Shown here piece by piece: positions 11,513-22,785 of a stretch of 64,000 nucleotides of DNA; position 1 is the stretch's first letter, and the number at the start of each line of letters is the position of its first letter. This stretch comes from Asterella californica (lineage: Eukaryota > Streptophyta > Marchantiopsida > Marchantiales > Aytoniaceae): contig JAYKYS010000015.1 in the NCBI GenBank assembly GCA_036924285.1, positions 3,286,001 to 3,350,000 on the forward strand, read 5' to 3'. Both the position numbers and the translations under genes were made by a program. The notes below the pieces were generated by a model that saw nothing but the letters and a program-made list of their open reading frames with translations, did not search any database and was not told the DNA's origin.

Positions 11513-12951
11513 TTGAACTCTTCACTCACCCTTGGAAGCGGCTTCTCCCTCAAACGATCTCGGTTGCGCTCGTGGTTGGACGGTACAGTCAGGAACTGTA
11601 CCGCTCTCTTCCCATCTTGACTTCGGATCCTAGCATACGCAGATCCGTCGTCCAGTACCTTTGTCTCCATCCGGGTCGCTATGATGAAAGGTTGGCCCAG
11701 AATGAGCGGGTATGATGTAGCTTCCTGAACAAAGAAGTTTTGCTCGATAGCAACATCACCTACGCGCACTCTGATGTCTGGACAAGCTCCATACAAGTCT
11801 CCTCTCGTGTTGTTGACTGCTCTTATGACCCATCCATGCTCTGTGTCGATCGGCCACTTCTTCTTCTTGTATAGCTCCTTGGACATGATGTTGATTTCTG
11901 ATCCATGATCGATCAGAGCAACCACCGGCTCATCCAAGTCTTTGATCCTCACCAACGTCTCCGTCGTAGCTCGAGCCCAGTGACTGTGGCTATAATGACT
12001 TGAGCTCCGCTTCCCATCCTCCTCTTCATCCTCAAAATGCACCTTGCGTCTTCGATCTCTTTCTTCCTCTGGAGAATAGACACTGCACCTTGCAAGCTCT
12101 CTCTCCTCATCCACAGACATCCTAGTATCCACAGCATGCGATAAACTAGTCTCACCCGTAATCTGTCGTTTCCGTTTGATGACATCGATGATGACATCAT
12201 GAAACTCACGCTTGGCGATGCCTAACACTTCTCTCAAGGTAAACTCCACCTTCGCATTCAAAATGCGATCTTCCAAGACTCCCTTCAAGTCTGTTGAAGC
12301 CTCGATATCCGACTGTAGCTTGTATGCAGCCGGCTTACCCTTCTCCTTCTGAGATTTCTCCTTCGATGGAGAAGGAGCATCGTCCATCGGTAGGTCTTGA
12401 GATCCTGCATCCCGAAGCTCTTGGCGAACCTTCTCCCCTCGAGTCTGTCTCTTTGAAGAAGTCCCTTCTCCTGAATCCTCTGAATCTCGCCTTCTCTTCT
12501 CTTCCAACAACGTTTCGTGTTGGTTCTTGGCGATGTACGCATGCACCGATAGAGCTTCTATAGGATCCTCCCATCCAGTATCCCTTCTGATCGTAGCAGC
12601 TGTCCTCTGCAACGTCTCACGTGCCATCTTCCCTTTCTGTTTCATGGAGATGGCAGATGACCACAACTCACTTGGCTCAACTTGCTTGTTGAAACTCCTC
12701 TCAGCCTGATCCTCTACCCTTGTGCCATAAGTTCCAGCTTCCACGATGGCGACTGCTTGTGCTGATAGGTGGTCCTCAACCAACTTCTTCATCCCTCCTC
12801 TACCAAAGTTGGTATGAAGAAGTGCACCAGTATCCCTCAACGCTACCTTCCCATCCTTCCAGAAGATCACCCCTTGCTGCAAGGTATCACTGAACTCCTT
12901 GCAATCTCTGCGCGGATGATCGGTACCATCGCACCAGATACACCGCTGGAT
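11500..12951 (-). pseudogene. B1 Gag zinc knuckle and retropepsin (Gag-Pro C-terminal part)
   Basis: This part starts just after the stop at 12952-12954. It opens with a CCHC zinc knuckle, RCIWCDGTDHPRRDC, followed by a 460-codon open frame (12882-11500). A basic/acidic linker leads to the aspartic protease near residues 320-420. There the active-site loop reads VALIDHGSEINIM and the later flap/ILG part reads YPLILGQPFI. The second active-site residue is His instead of Thr or Ser. The same DHG occurs in C and D, so it is a clade character rather than a local mutation. The protease would cut the polyprotein. The frame ends at 11500 within the frameshift element. Confidence 0.85.
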
Positions 12952-13933
12952 CTAGCCTTGCTTCTCAACAGGTTTCGCTCCGCTTGTAGACCCTTGTTCC
13001 TCCAATCTGGTGAGCTTGATCTGCAAGTCTCGCATTCCACACATGATCTCCTCAAAGTTTGAATCATCCTTCTTCGGAGGTACCATAGGTGCCTGAACAA
13101 CTGGAACAGCTGGAGCAACTGGTACTACCTGTCTAGCAACAGGAACCACTGGTCAGACTACAGGAACAGGTGTTACAGCTGTAGGTGTTGGCACCAGTCT
13201 CCTAACAGGAACCTTCTCTCGTCTCCGCTCCCTCTTGGTGAGCAGACCAATAGCTTCTTCAACCTTCTTCCAGCTGCTAGTCAATCCATCGTCCTCCTCC
13301 CGGTCTTCCAGAAGTACCTCTAGCTTCTCCTGCAACTTCTCATCTGCAGCCCGGAGAAATAGCTCTGTCTTGTTGGACTGCAACGTCAACTTCTCCATCC
13401 TGGTTAGCTGTGAAAACTGCTTCTCAAACTCCCTGAGCAACTCAGTAGCTTGTAGACCCTTCCTTGGTTGCTCAACCCACTCCAAGAAGGACTTCTTGGT
13501 GACTCGATCAGAGTCCTCCAAGAAGTACTCATCCATCAAGGTACGAGCAAACGTCTCTCAATCCTTGTTAAAATGCTTCGTTAGCATTTTAACATGATCC
13601 CTAATCTCTGGAGCTGCTGCTAACTCAAACGTCTCAATCATCTCATCTTCTGAGACCCGGTTCAGCTCCATCTCCTTCACATAATACCTCAAATATCTTG
13701 AGACATCTTTCCCTTCAAACTGGTCAATCCTGCTGACTAACCGCTTGTAGCGCCTTTGTTGCCAAAGCTTCCTTCCGCTCATCAGATTGTTGCTGCCGTA
13801 AGAACATAGTGAAAGCTTGGAACATCGATGCAGTCGCTGGATCCAACTGCACCTTCGGCAACCCACTTGAACCACTAGCTCCATCTCCGTCACCTTTCCC
13901 ATCCCCACTCATGACTGCCAATCTCTTCTTCAA
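12952..13933 (-). pseudogene. B1 Gag (capsid-like region)
   Basis: Gag is spread over two frames. The N terminus (from 13933) is Gly/Ser-rich and leads to SDERKEALATKALQA. Near 13740 the frame shifts to that used for the rest, containing FEGKDVSRYLRYYVKEMEL and EFEKQFSQLTRMEKLTL. Stops interrupt this frame at 13558, 13153 and 12952. The first replaces a codon that is Trp in element C (TGG to TGA), as expected from C-to-T decay. A Pro/Val-rich linker precedes the zinc knuckle. The gag of C (40452-41852) aligns along its length and guides this reading. Confidence 0.8.
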
Positions 13934-13967
13934 AGTTCACACACAGAAGAAATCTCCACCCCAGACC

Positions 13968-13985
13968 TTCACGTCGAGTTCACCA
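13968..13985 (-). promoter_or_regulatory. B1 candidate primer binding site
   Basis: On the minus strand the 5' LTR end (CGATA) is followed after three bases by TGGTGAACTCGACGTGAA. It starts with TGG, complementary to the CCA end of a tRNA. I cannot name the primer tRNA. Confidence 0.55.
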
Positions 13986-13988
13986 CCG

Positions 13989-15854
13989 TATCGTGTCGGA
14001 TATTTTGTGCGTGAAGGATGTCCAGGAAAACGCGAGGTTCCTGACTGTGGAGATGCTGTGTGCCAAACAGAGACAAGACAGAGAAGAACAACCACGAAAA
14101 GGAATGCTGCGATATATACCACTTTGAAAGTATGTACACTGTCGATTCTTTCTCTAAACAGCACAAAACTGAGGAAAAGACCAGAGCGGTCTGTAACCTA
14201 CTTCAGAAGCCCTAAAACAAACACCTGAAACGCAACCCTACTCTGAAATCGCCAAAGCGTAGCTCAAAGCAAGAGAAACTTCTCTTTGCTAACAACCAGA
14301 GCCACAACAGTATCATGCGATCCAAACCCAAGTCCAAACCACATCCACACACTAGCTCTTGGCTAAAGCTAGCTACCACAAGCCATACACAACCAACTAA
14401 GTCCTTAACGAACTCAAAAGGACGAAACTTGTAGCGAAGGAACCGAAAAAGACCTATCTGGGAACTTTCTCTTTTCGCCAAACGATCTTCAAATGTTGAT
14501 AGGGTCTCCTTCCCTGACTCCGTTGACCCAAGAAACCTTCAGATCCGACTCCCGATAGTCGAGATATCGCCAACTTTCGGTCGCAGGTGACCGAACCTTC
14601 AAAAACTCCTCCCTGCGGCTTAAAACCGCTCACACCGCACAAACGGATCTTCTAAACTGATATCCGTCTTCGCTGGTAGGTAGATCTGGCTACCCTGAAC
14701 CCAACAAGACTCCAAACAAGCCGTTTGGAGTTCCCTTTGCAAAACTACTCGAGAAATTTGGTCACAGGCTACAAAAAACTGACGTAAATCGGCTCCCTGC
14801 GGCTCAAATTTGCTCACCACACCCAAACCAACAATCCAATTCACTTACAGTCTTCCCCTATGCGTACATGAGGACTCCCTGATCGCGTAGGCACCAAGAA
14901 CAAAGAGCTTGGCTCACCGATCGCGAAGAACAATCCAATCTCAGGTCGCAGGCGATGAAAACCTGACGCAAGCGCTTCCCTGCGAGCCAATTTCTCTCAC
15001 AACTCTCAAACCGTCCGATAAAACTTTGTATCGTCTTCAATTTCCTGGAAAAACTTGTTGTTCTTATCTCGATGGATCCAAGGACAGCAAGTTTGGAGTC
15101 CGGAACGGCCGGAACGGTCCAACTCTCCTTCATAGGTAACTGAAAATCCCAATTCTGCTCTCTGCGTCTCAATTTCCCCCAGAACACAACCCCCGATCCG
15201 TCTCTTCAAGAACCGTCTTAACCTGTGCGTAGCCTGCACAGATCTGAACCCGATGACACCTTGCGCGCGTGTATTGGACTTCCCAATTCTCTAAAACATC
15301 CACCGACAGGTCGTAGGAACAAGCAAGCCCCTTAAGCAGCTCCCTTGCAACAGTCTGTACGTATGAAGTTCAACCCTCAATAATAAGAAGCAGGCCCCTT
15401 GCGTCTTTGATATAACGCCTGAAGCCTTAAAAACCCAGTCAGCAAGTAACTAGGGGCCTAGCTTGATTTTACCTTTTTTCGAATCGCATAACTTCTTCTC
15501 TGGATTGTCCAAACGAAATAAACAAGATGCCCATGGAAAGCTGACAACGAGCTCTATCCACTGGTGCGATAAAAACGAAGATCCGAAGTGGTGCCAAAAA
15601 CCCGTAAGCTGGAGCCTAGCTTATTTTCTCCATCTTTCGAGTCCTGTAACTTCTCCACTAGGTGCCCAAACGAAGTAGACAAGATGCCTATGGAAAGCTG
15701 ACAAGGAGCTCTACCCATCTGTGCGATGAAAATGGAGATCTGAGATTGTGCCAAAACCTGTAAGCTGGGGCCTAGCTTGTCTTCTCATGAGTGTCTTTGG
15801 AGCGACAAGCATCGAAGTTTGTATTTCAGGTAGGAGCCGGTCCACGACACGACA
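13989..15854 (-). repeat. B1 5' LTR
   Basis: The repeat is 1866 bp and matches 6094-7958 end to end. It is the upstream LTR because the PBS lies at its inner end. It would hold the promoter. The right edge, CACGACACGACA, is followed by the ACGT target duplication. Confidence 0.9.
15458..15771. repeat. Tandem duplication of about 157 bp inside the B1 5' LTR
   Basis: Units 15458-15615 and 15616-15771 correspond to 7563-7719 and 7720-7875 in the other LTR. Confidence 0.8.
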
Positions 15855-16435
15855 ACGTTTGTTGTCTTCCTCCCCAAACTATTACAAGCAGGGATGGCTT
15901 GTTAGTAAGGATCTGGACTAGAAGCCTGTCGGAATCTTAATTTCTCCTTTTCATCTTGGATTCTCCCTTCTTCCCCATCTTCTCTCATCTTCCCCATCTT
16001 CTTACCTTCTTCTAGTGAGCTTCCGAGACTTCTATTGAGCTTCCGTGAAGGTCAATGTCGTTATAGTGCTGCAGGAAAACCATTTCCGTAGGCAGAAGCC
16101 TGGGAAGGCTACAGGGGGCATACACCCTGTGATTAATCTAACCCGTTGGAATGTGAGTGCGAGAGTAAGGTGTAACAGCCGTGCTAGTCGACTTTTGCGA
16201 AGCAGGACAGTCTTCTGGAGGTGTGAGAAGCCGATTTGAACCCCCAGAAGCCGAGAATTGCTTCGGGAAGAAGGTATCGAGAAGATCGGAAGAAGTGACC
16301 TGGAAGCAGAAAGAGCGTCTTCCCGAGCTTCTCTGTGAATAGTTGTGTGATATTTTAGTTAGTAGTTGTTTGTTTAGGTCCAGAGCACCTTTTGGAGTGT
16401 ATGGAAGACGTATGGTTTTGTGAGAAGACGAAAAC
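15855..16435 (+). repeat. Family A LTR1, remainder (3'-truncated)
   Basis: From ACGTTTGTTGTCTTCCTCCCC this matches LTR2 (from 20482) until about 16435, near TTTTGTGAGAAGACG. There the sequence passes directly into the second 3' internal fragment. About 140 bp of LTR end, with its terminus, are missing. The junction suggests deletion or recombination. Confidence 0.75.
16111..16130 (+). promoter_or_regulatory. Hairpin conserved in family A LTRs (LTR1 copy)
   Basis: A 6-bp stem ACAGGG / CCCTGT encloses GGCATACA. The same place in LTR2 is identical, and LTR3 keeps the pairing with changed bases. Confidence 0.55.
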
Positions 16436-19400
16436 CGCACCTCTACTCCTGAACCTCTGGACAGAAGACGTCCCGGAAGATCTGAACATCTTCGGAAGAC
16501 GCTTCTGGATGTCTGAAAGTCTTCAGAAAACGACTGTGTGCAATTTGTATCAAGAGTGGATTGGATTGGGTTTTGTTTTGAGAGAGGCTTGGTACGAATC
16601 CTGAGTGACTTGATGAGTTGTTTGTTGTTTCGAGGAGCTGAAGTTGGGAACCAAGTTGCCTCCCGATCTTCCAATCTTCTCAAATCCACATCTTCTAGAG
16701 AGACTAGAAGGTTGGAAAGGCTGGCAGAATGCACGAGAAGACGAGAGGGTCCTTTACGGGTCTCTTCTGTCTGACCCATAGCAGCCTATTCCTTCTTCTT
16801 CCCGAACATAGAAGAGAGTTGTGAGAAGTCTTGCTGGTAGAATCTGAAGAGAATGATCGAGGGTCATGTCTTCCCGTCATGCAGCAAGCTTCTTCTGAAT
16901 GTGTATGAGAGGTGAGAAGTCAGAAGAACATAGTATGGATGTCTTGTGTCTGTTGTGAGGTTAGATTGCGTGTCAAAAGCAGAAGACATGTGAGACTAGT
17001 GAAGGGAAGCTTGACCGCGGGAAGTCTTCCGAGAACGTCATTGAATCGGAAGATGTCATGGGAGTCTTCCTGGAGGCCACTGTCACAGTAGGAGCCCATG
17101 ACCATCTTTTGAACTTCTCATACAATCTGCTTCTCTCATATTTTGTATCTTCTGTTAGGAAGTAGGATGAAATGCAAGGTGGGTTGTCTTTTTAAGAATC
17201 CATGCGAAGCCTTGCTTAGTTAGGATTGTTTAGATATAGCTCGGAAGACGAGAGCTACTTAGGAAGCATTGTTAGAATCCCGGAAGATGGAATAGTTGTC
17301 TTCTAGAAGACTAGATTCGTCTTCTGAGAATGGAAGCTAGACTGTGAGGACTTGGTAAGGATTGAGTCTTCGGCTCACAATAAGTGCGTGTGGCTTAGTG
17401 CAACAGAGCTTGAAGTATGTCGATGCATCCTCGAGGGTTGGTGTTGCCGGCAGCAGAGTTGGCAGAGGCTAAACTTTTCATCAAGGAGTTGGGTCTCGAC
17501 TTTTTCCGGTGGGATTGGAACCTCGCAGACCAGGGTCTTCCAGAGGAGGTTTGGGCAGCATTGCCTCCCCGCAACCGTGTACTTGCGAAGGCAGGAGTAG
17601 CCTGGGGAAGATCATCTTCATGGACAGCGGAATGATGACGTAGGGCCTTCCACATGTCAGAAGTAGAGAACCGAGGGTATGAGTTAGAGAAGAAGATATT
17701 ACTTATAATCTCAGGGAAGTGGCACGTGCCGGGGAGCACACTTGTCTCTTTCTGGAGGACAAGCAGGGAAGGAATGGATGGAAGGTCGAAGCTTACCGGG
17801 AGCCGCGGAAGCGTCTTCTGACGAAGCTATTCCTCCATCTCTTTCCCAAGGAGAAAGCATAGAAGACGAAGTATCTTGGAGACCAGGACGTGAAATTCTT
17901 GGAAGCCATTTGAGAAGGGCTGCCCATCAACTGGGGCGCTCTCTTCCACGCATATGTGCAGATAGAACTAGTATACTTGGGCACCCCGGCAGGAGAACAT
18001 CTTACTCCGTTCTTCTGTTATCTGTACGTGTCCAAGGGAGACCTAGCAGAAGATCAGTTGGTGAGGTATGGACCAACAGGGCAGCACGAGATAAAAGAGG
18101 AGACCTCCGGAGAAGACGATCGAGTCGTGGCCATGACTCCCCTTCCCACTCTAGTGCCGTAGATGAGACCAGACACTCATCATAAGACGCTTCTGGTGAG
18201 AGAAGACGACTCCAGTGGTACGAAAGACGCGACACCACCGAGGAAGATGGGACCTAGGAGCGTGCCTAAGAAGACCACCTCCTTCCCAATCATTCACTCT
18301 GGATCGGAGTCCGACTCTCAAGAGGAGCCACTGAGTGTCCGAGCTGCACAAAAGACCGCTTTTGCAACTACAGGGAGTCTTCTGAAGACTCCAGAAGACG
18401 AAAGTTGGATAGACATTCCTACTATGACGCGAGGAAGCACAGTGAAGAGAACTGCTTCTGCCGTGGGAAGGGATCTTCCACCCCAGAAGATGAGAAGAGT
18501 AGTGTCTTCTCGCACGCAGAAGCAGAAGACCACAGTGGTGGAAGAGGCATCCTTGCCTCTGGAAGACAAGGAAGACACCTCCTATCGGATTGTGGAGATG
18601 AACCTGTCTTCCGCAAGAAGAAGGTTGGAAGAATTCAGCGCCTTCTTTCATTCAGAGATTCAGCCAGCCATGGAGTTGGTGGAGAAGCGCACGATGACTC
18701 AGGAGAAGTCACTACGACCTGGATTCGGTTTGCGCACCTTGATGCAGCAGGAAGAAGTCCAGAAGAAGGTAGAAGCGCTGGAAGCTAACCTCCGCACCAC
18801 GGAGAAGCTTGCGGCGAAGTACAAGATGGAAGCAGCCGCTTCTGCCAAGGAGTCAGCACAGCTGAGGAAGAGCAACCAGGAGTTGCATGCACGTCTACAG
18901 CAGCGTGACCTGGAGGTTCTGCGGGTCAGAGGTAAGATCACCACCCTCGCAGAGGAGAAGATAACGTGGAAGATCTGCGGGAAGCCGTAGAAGCACAAGC
19001 TGCAGCAAAGAAGACGCAGCGAGAAGCAGCAGAAGCTCACGCGCAGGGATTGCTAGCACAGACGATGGAAGCACTTCACAAGAAGTTCAACTTCACCGCG
19101 GGTAGGAAGCTTCTCACCCTAGCTAGGGAGTAAGATGACGAATCCAGAGCGATGCTAGTGGAGTGCAAGGAGAGTATGTTCCGTTACATGGATCGACAGA
19201 TTGAGGGTTTGAAGACGCTTTATGATCTTTCTTCAATTCCACCACCAGCGGCTACATCTTCCCATACTCCAGGATCAGCGATCGAGACAGATTTGGAGAA
19301 GGAGGAGTTTGACCTCGCTGTCCACTTGGTAGTGATAGCGTTGGAAGCCGAGAAGACTACAGAAGAAGCCCCGAAAGACAAGGTGTCTTCTGGAAGACAA

Positions 19401-20471
19401 GAAGAAGAGTTGTCTTCCCAGGTGTTTCGAGTGGAGGAGGTGACTTCCTCGGACCACTACGAGATCACCATAGCTCTCAGCGTCGAATCAGTATCACAGA
19501 AGAGCGAGAAGCGCAAGTCGACTCAGCTTCCCAGAAGACGCTTCCGTCTTCCGAAGCTGCACCAGCTGAGTCAACCACGAACAGAGAGGAGGAAGCCACC
19601 TCAGTAACACCCGAGGTACTCGCAAGGCTTCCCTCCTTATCAGAAGCCGAGTTAGGAGTTCAAGTAGGAGTAGATCAAGAGGGGATAACACCTAGAGAAT
19701 TAGAATTAACAGCAAGTCAAGAAGACATGTGATTTGTCTAATTTTGATAGAGTAGGCAGCGCATGAGTAGGAAGTAAGTTTCTAAACCAAGGCAGAGAAC
19801 CGACTGCATGTAAAGGTGGTGGCCTTCTGACAGTGCCCCATCTCGTTGGTTGCAAGTGAGGATTGGAGGGGAACTCTCTCCTGCGCCTCAAGGTAGTATA
19901 AGTTAGAATGCAGAGTAAGATTTCACACACGCACTAAACACTTTACTGTACACGCATTACACCCAATGCTAGAGACATACAAATAGATTTAGATTACACC
20001 GGAGGGATCTGCATTCTCGCTTCCAACAGTGGATCGAAGATGTAGATAGAGATAATGGACAGTTTAGAGCAGGGAATGACATCATCGTGTAGTCCTGTTG
20101 CTAAGCTGATGTGCCGAGGAGTATGAGCAGGAAGTAGAGGGAGTGAGCTTCCCAACACTAATGTGCCTTCTTCTTGGAGAATGGATTTTGGATTTGAGTG
20201 TAGAAGCTTTGTCTGTGTCTTCTGGGCAGCAGATTTTCTCGAAATCACACCCAATTGTGCATGGGAAGCATTCTTCTTGAGTGGCGGTGATTGTTAGCAG
20301 TTGTGCAGATTTGCAGCTTGGCTCATCCAGTGGAGCACTTCAGATCCACGTACGGACGGTCTTATGAGTAAGTGATCCCAGAAGACAGAGTAGTCGGAGC
20401 AACGATAGAAGAAGAAAGAAGCCTTCTTTCCACAGCAGAAGACGACATCCTCAAGTAGAAAATTGTGTAAC
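16436..20471 (+). mobile_element. Family A 3' internal fragment (second copy) lacking gag-pol
   Basis: Between LTR1 and LTR2 lies about 4 kb that holds only the spacer (16436-17395), the coiled-coil ORF (17396-19606) and a non-coding tail (19607-20471). The matching tails are 5260-6082 and 52530-53582. Gag and pol are absent. Either a deletion removed them after an LTR-LTR fusion, or this was a non-autonomous derivative. The tail contains the conserved GGCATGGGAAG and CAGAAGACGACATCCTCAAGT-type blocks before the LTR. Confidence 0.7.
17396..19606 (+). pseudogene. Family A 3' ORF: N-terminal domain, basic linker, coiled coil, acidic tail (broken)
   Basis: This is the most complete copy of the extra ORF between pol and the 3' LTR. 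From an ATG at 17417 it reads MSMHPRGLVLPAAELAEAKL, then breaks near 17635. Around 17900-18160 another frame gives LPINWGALFHAYVQIELVYL and LTPFFCYLYVSKGDL, ending at a stop at 18160-18162. From 18163 the same frame is open for 275 codons: a Ser/Lys/Arg-rich linker, then a coiled coil (VQKKVEALEANLRTTEKLAA, LQQRDLEVLR). A frameshift near 18980 leads to a third frame with FNFTAGRKLLTLARE and LEKEEFDLAVHLVV, ending at 19607. I do not recognise the protein. Position and coiled coil resemble the additional ORF of Tat/Athila elements. An Env-like role cannot be supported because no membrane segment is seen. Confidence 0.6.
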
Positions 20472-21195
20472 TGTAAGCGAATTTGTTGTCTTCCTCCCCA
20501 AATTACTACAAGCAGGGATGGCTTGTTAGTCAAGATCCGGACTAGAAGTCTGTCGGAGTCTTAATTTCTCGTTCTTATCTTGTTTTCTCTTGTTTGGATT
20601 TTCTCTTCTTCCCCATCTTCTCTCATCTTCCCATCTTCCTATCTTCTTCTAGTGAGATTCCGAGACTTCTATTGAGCTTCCGTGAAGATGAATGTCGTTG
20701 TAGTGCTGCAAGAAGATCGTTTCCGTAGGCAGGGAAAGCTACAGGGGGCATACACCCTGTAATTGATCTAACCCGTTGAGACTTGGAAGAACAATGTGTG
20801 ACAGACGTTGCTAGTTCGACTTCTACGAAGCAAGGGCAGTCTTCTGGAGGTGTGAGAAGCCGAGTTGAACCTCCAGAAGCCGAGAATTGCTTGGAGAAGA
20901 ATGTATTGAGAAGACTGGAAGAAGTGACTTGGAAGCAAGAAGTGTCTTCCGGAACTTCCCTGTAGATATTTGTGTGATATTTTAGGTGGTAGTTGTTTGT
21001 TTAGGTCCAGAGCACCTTCTGAAGGGTCTGGAAGCCGTGTGGTTTTGTGAGAAGACGGGATTTCTAGGTAAAACCCGTGTGTTTGTGTGTTTGAACAGAT
21101 CTTACAACTTAGAGCAGCGATACTTGTGCAAATCCTCTATGGGAACGATATCTTGTATACAAAATGAGCAAAAGGAGCAATCTTGCGTCACTACA
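20472..21195 (+). repeat. Family A LTR2 (intact, 724 bp)
   Basis: It begins TGTAAGCGAA and ends CACTACA. It serves as 3' LTR of the second fragment and 5' LTR of the following internal region, because a primer site lies 20 bases downstream. LTR1 and LTR3 match along its length, including the block TACTACAAGCAGGGATGGCT near 20501 and the hairpin at 20741. Confidence 0.8.
20741..20760 (+). promoter_or_regulatory. Hairpin conserved in family A LTRs (LTR2 copy)
   Basis: Identical 20 bases to LTR1: stem ACAGGG / CCCTGT around GGCATACA. If transcription starts upstream, it would lie in the 5' leader RNA. Confidence 0.55.
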
Positions 21196-21214
21196 TATAG
21201 TGAGCGTTCATTTT

Positions 21215-21232
21215 TGGCACCGCTGCCGGAGA
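21215..21232 (+). promoter_or_regulatory. Family A primer binding site, tRNA-Asp-like
   Basis: TGGCACCGCTGCCGGAGA resembles the TGGCGCCGTTGCCGGGGA primer site of plant Athila/Tat elements, which is complementary to the 3' end of tRNA-Asp. It follows the LTR end by 19 bases. Three or four mismatches reflect age. Confidence 0.7.
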
Positions 21233-21372
21233 TTTTATCTTAGTAACGTTTGTTCTAAGCTTCTTGGATTTGTGTGCCAGTAGTTAGTTTCATTCTTAAC
21301 TAACTTCGATTGTAGTTGAGTGTGTTGTGGGTCTCTATCTTGCTAGAAGACACGAACCGCAGCCAGAAGCTG

Positions 21373-22785
21373 ATGAGATACATCAAGGGGGACTGGAAGA
21401 AGCCACTTTCCCGCTTCCAAGAGCTTCCTGGAAGACTCGATCTTGGAAGACTGCAGTGAGTGCAACATGAAGCAGGAGAAGAAGACGTTCCGAACCTGTG
21501 ACAGGTTGTTCAGACATCCAGTCTGCCAGATCTAGTATTAGAAGAAGAGGGACATCTCTTCTTGAGCAGCACTCTGGTGGATGCTTCCGACCAGAGGAAG
21601 AAGCAGAAGACGCACGGATAAAGACCTTGAGTGGGTACATTCATCTCAATGAACCGCTTCTAGAGACAGCGGGTATCCTTGAGACACCAAAAGAAAGAAG
21701 AAGAGCTCAGGAAGATCCAATCAGTAGATTTAGAAGAACCTTTCATCTCGAGCATTATCTTTGGAGAAGACAGAAGCCAACCGGGTGACCACGTGTATAA
21801 AGTAGATTTTGATACTGGTTACGCAGAAGACATCTTCCCAAGTACGGGAGAGGCTTCTCAAGGTGAAGGAAGACTGGAGGAGATCGTTCCAGACATCTTA
21901 GAGGCGACAGCGACAGCAGCTCTGACTCAGAAGACGACATTCGTGATTCAGACAGACGTAGGTCTTCGAAAAGACTATCCCCACCATCTGGGTTTGAGAG
22001 AGGAAGAAGTTGGCAGTCGCACCAATCGGCAGTCGACGTGCCTTCTCACACTCGGCAGAAGTACCATCCGTACGATGATGATGTTGACGCTGATGACTTT
22101 ATCTCGATGTTCGAGATCATCTCCCGATCCAACAAGGAAGACTCTGATGTCGACAGACTCCGTGTATTTCTTAGTTTGATCGTAGGGAAGGGAAGAAAAT
22201 GGATGAGTAAAGTGTTAGATGACGAGTTAGTAATGGCCGCTTGGGCTACTCTGAAGGTAGCTTTTCTGAAGAGGTTCAAAGGAGTGAGCTATGACCGGAT
22301 GACGCTCATAGAACTTCAGAGGCTCGAACGGAAGAAGAAAGAGACACTGCGAGATTACACTGAGAGGTTTGAAGACCTCTTGGATCACATCCCTCAGAAC
22401 CAAGGAAGACCCGGTTATTGTGCTCAGCAAGCCGTGGAATGATACTTGGGAGGATTGTCTCAAGATATGGAATTGTACTATAGAAGAGGAGGAGGTGATG
22501 ATTTAGTAGAAGTACAGAAGCATGCAGAGCAGTATGAAACCTCGAGCATCATTCGAAATATGACGAAAGACATAGGGAAGACCTCGAAGAAGTCCAAGAA
22601 GTCGAAGAAGTCTTCTAGGAAGTCCAAGAGGAAGTCCAAGTCCACTGAAACTGATGACAGTGATTTGGAAGCATCCTCTACTTCTGAAGAGTCTACTGTC
22701 AAAAGTTTAGAATCTGAATCTGAACAAGAGAAGAAGACCCGGAAGAAGAAGAAGGAGAAGACACGATCCAAGGAAGAAGTTGTAC
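21373..22785 (+). pseudogene. Family A Gag, N-terminal and capsid parts, cut by element E
   Basis: Broken frames begin with an ATG at 21373. From 21679 one frame encodes an acidic leader. After a shift near 22020 the frame used from 22038 encodes a typical Ty3/gypsy Gag region: DADDFISMFEIISRSN, WMSKVLDDELVMAAWATLK, FLKRFKGVSYDRM and RKKKETLRDYTERFEDLLDH. A TGA at 22440 interrupts it. The frame continues into a Lys/Ser-rich linker until element E begins at 22786. After E the same protein resumes at 31363 with its zinc knuckles. Confidence 0.75.

Larger units (their letters stand above)
6094..15854 (-). mobile_element. Element B1: Ty3/gypsy LTR retrotransposon, minus strand, complete but degenerate
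   Basis: The element is 9.76 kb. Two long terminal repeats (6094-7958 and 13989-15854) enclose PBS, Gag-Pro, Pol and a polypurine tract, all read from the minus strand. On that strand the LTRs begin TGTCGTG and end CGATA. The flanking ACGT (6090-6093 and 15855-15858) is a 4-bp target duplication. This is supported by the sister LTR at 20472, where the same sequence runs uninterrupted. The two LTRs are very similar, so the insertion is fairly recent compared with its host array. Coding frames carry several stops and frameshifts, so it is not autonomous. It belongs to the same clade as C and D. Confidence 0.9.

Noticed and set aside
17396..19606. Envelope gene of an endogenous retrovirus
   Set aside because: No signal peptide, membrane segment or cleavage site is visible. 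The protein is a coiled coil with basic and acidic tails.
20472..21195. Simple insertion of one family A element with a clean target duplication
   Set aside because: The sequence left of LTR2 is itself family A internal sequence, so no host duplication can be compared. An array is the better description.
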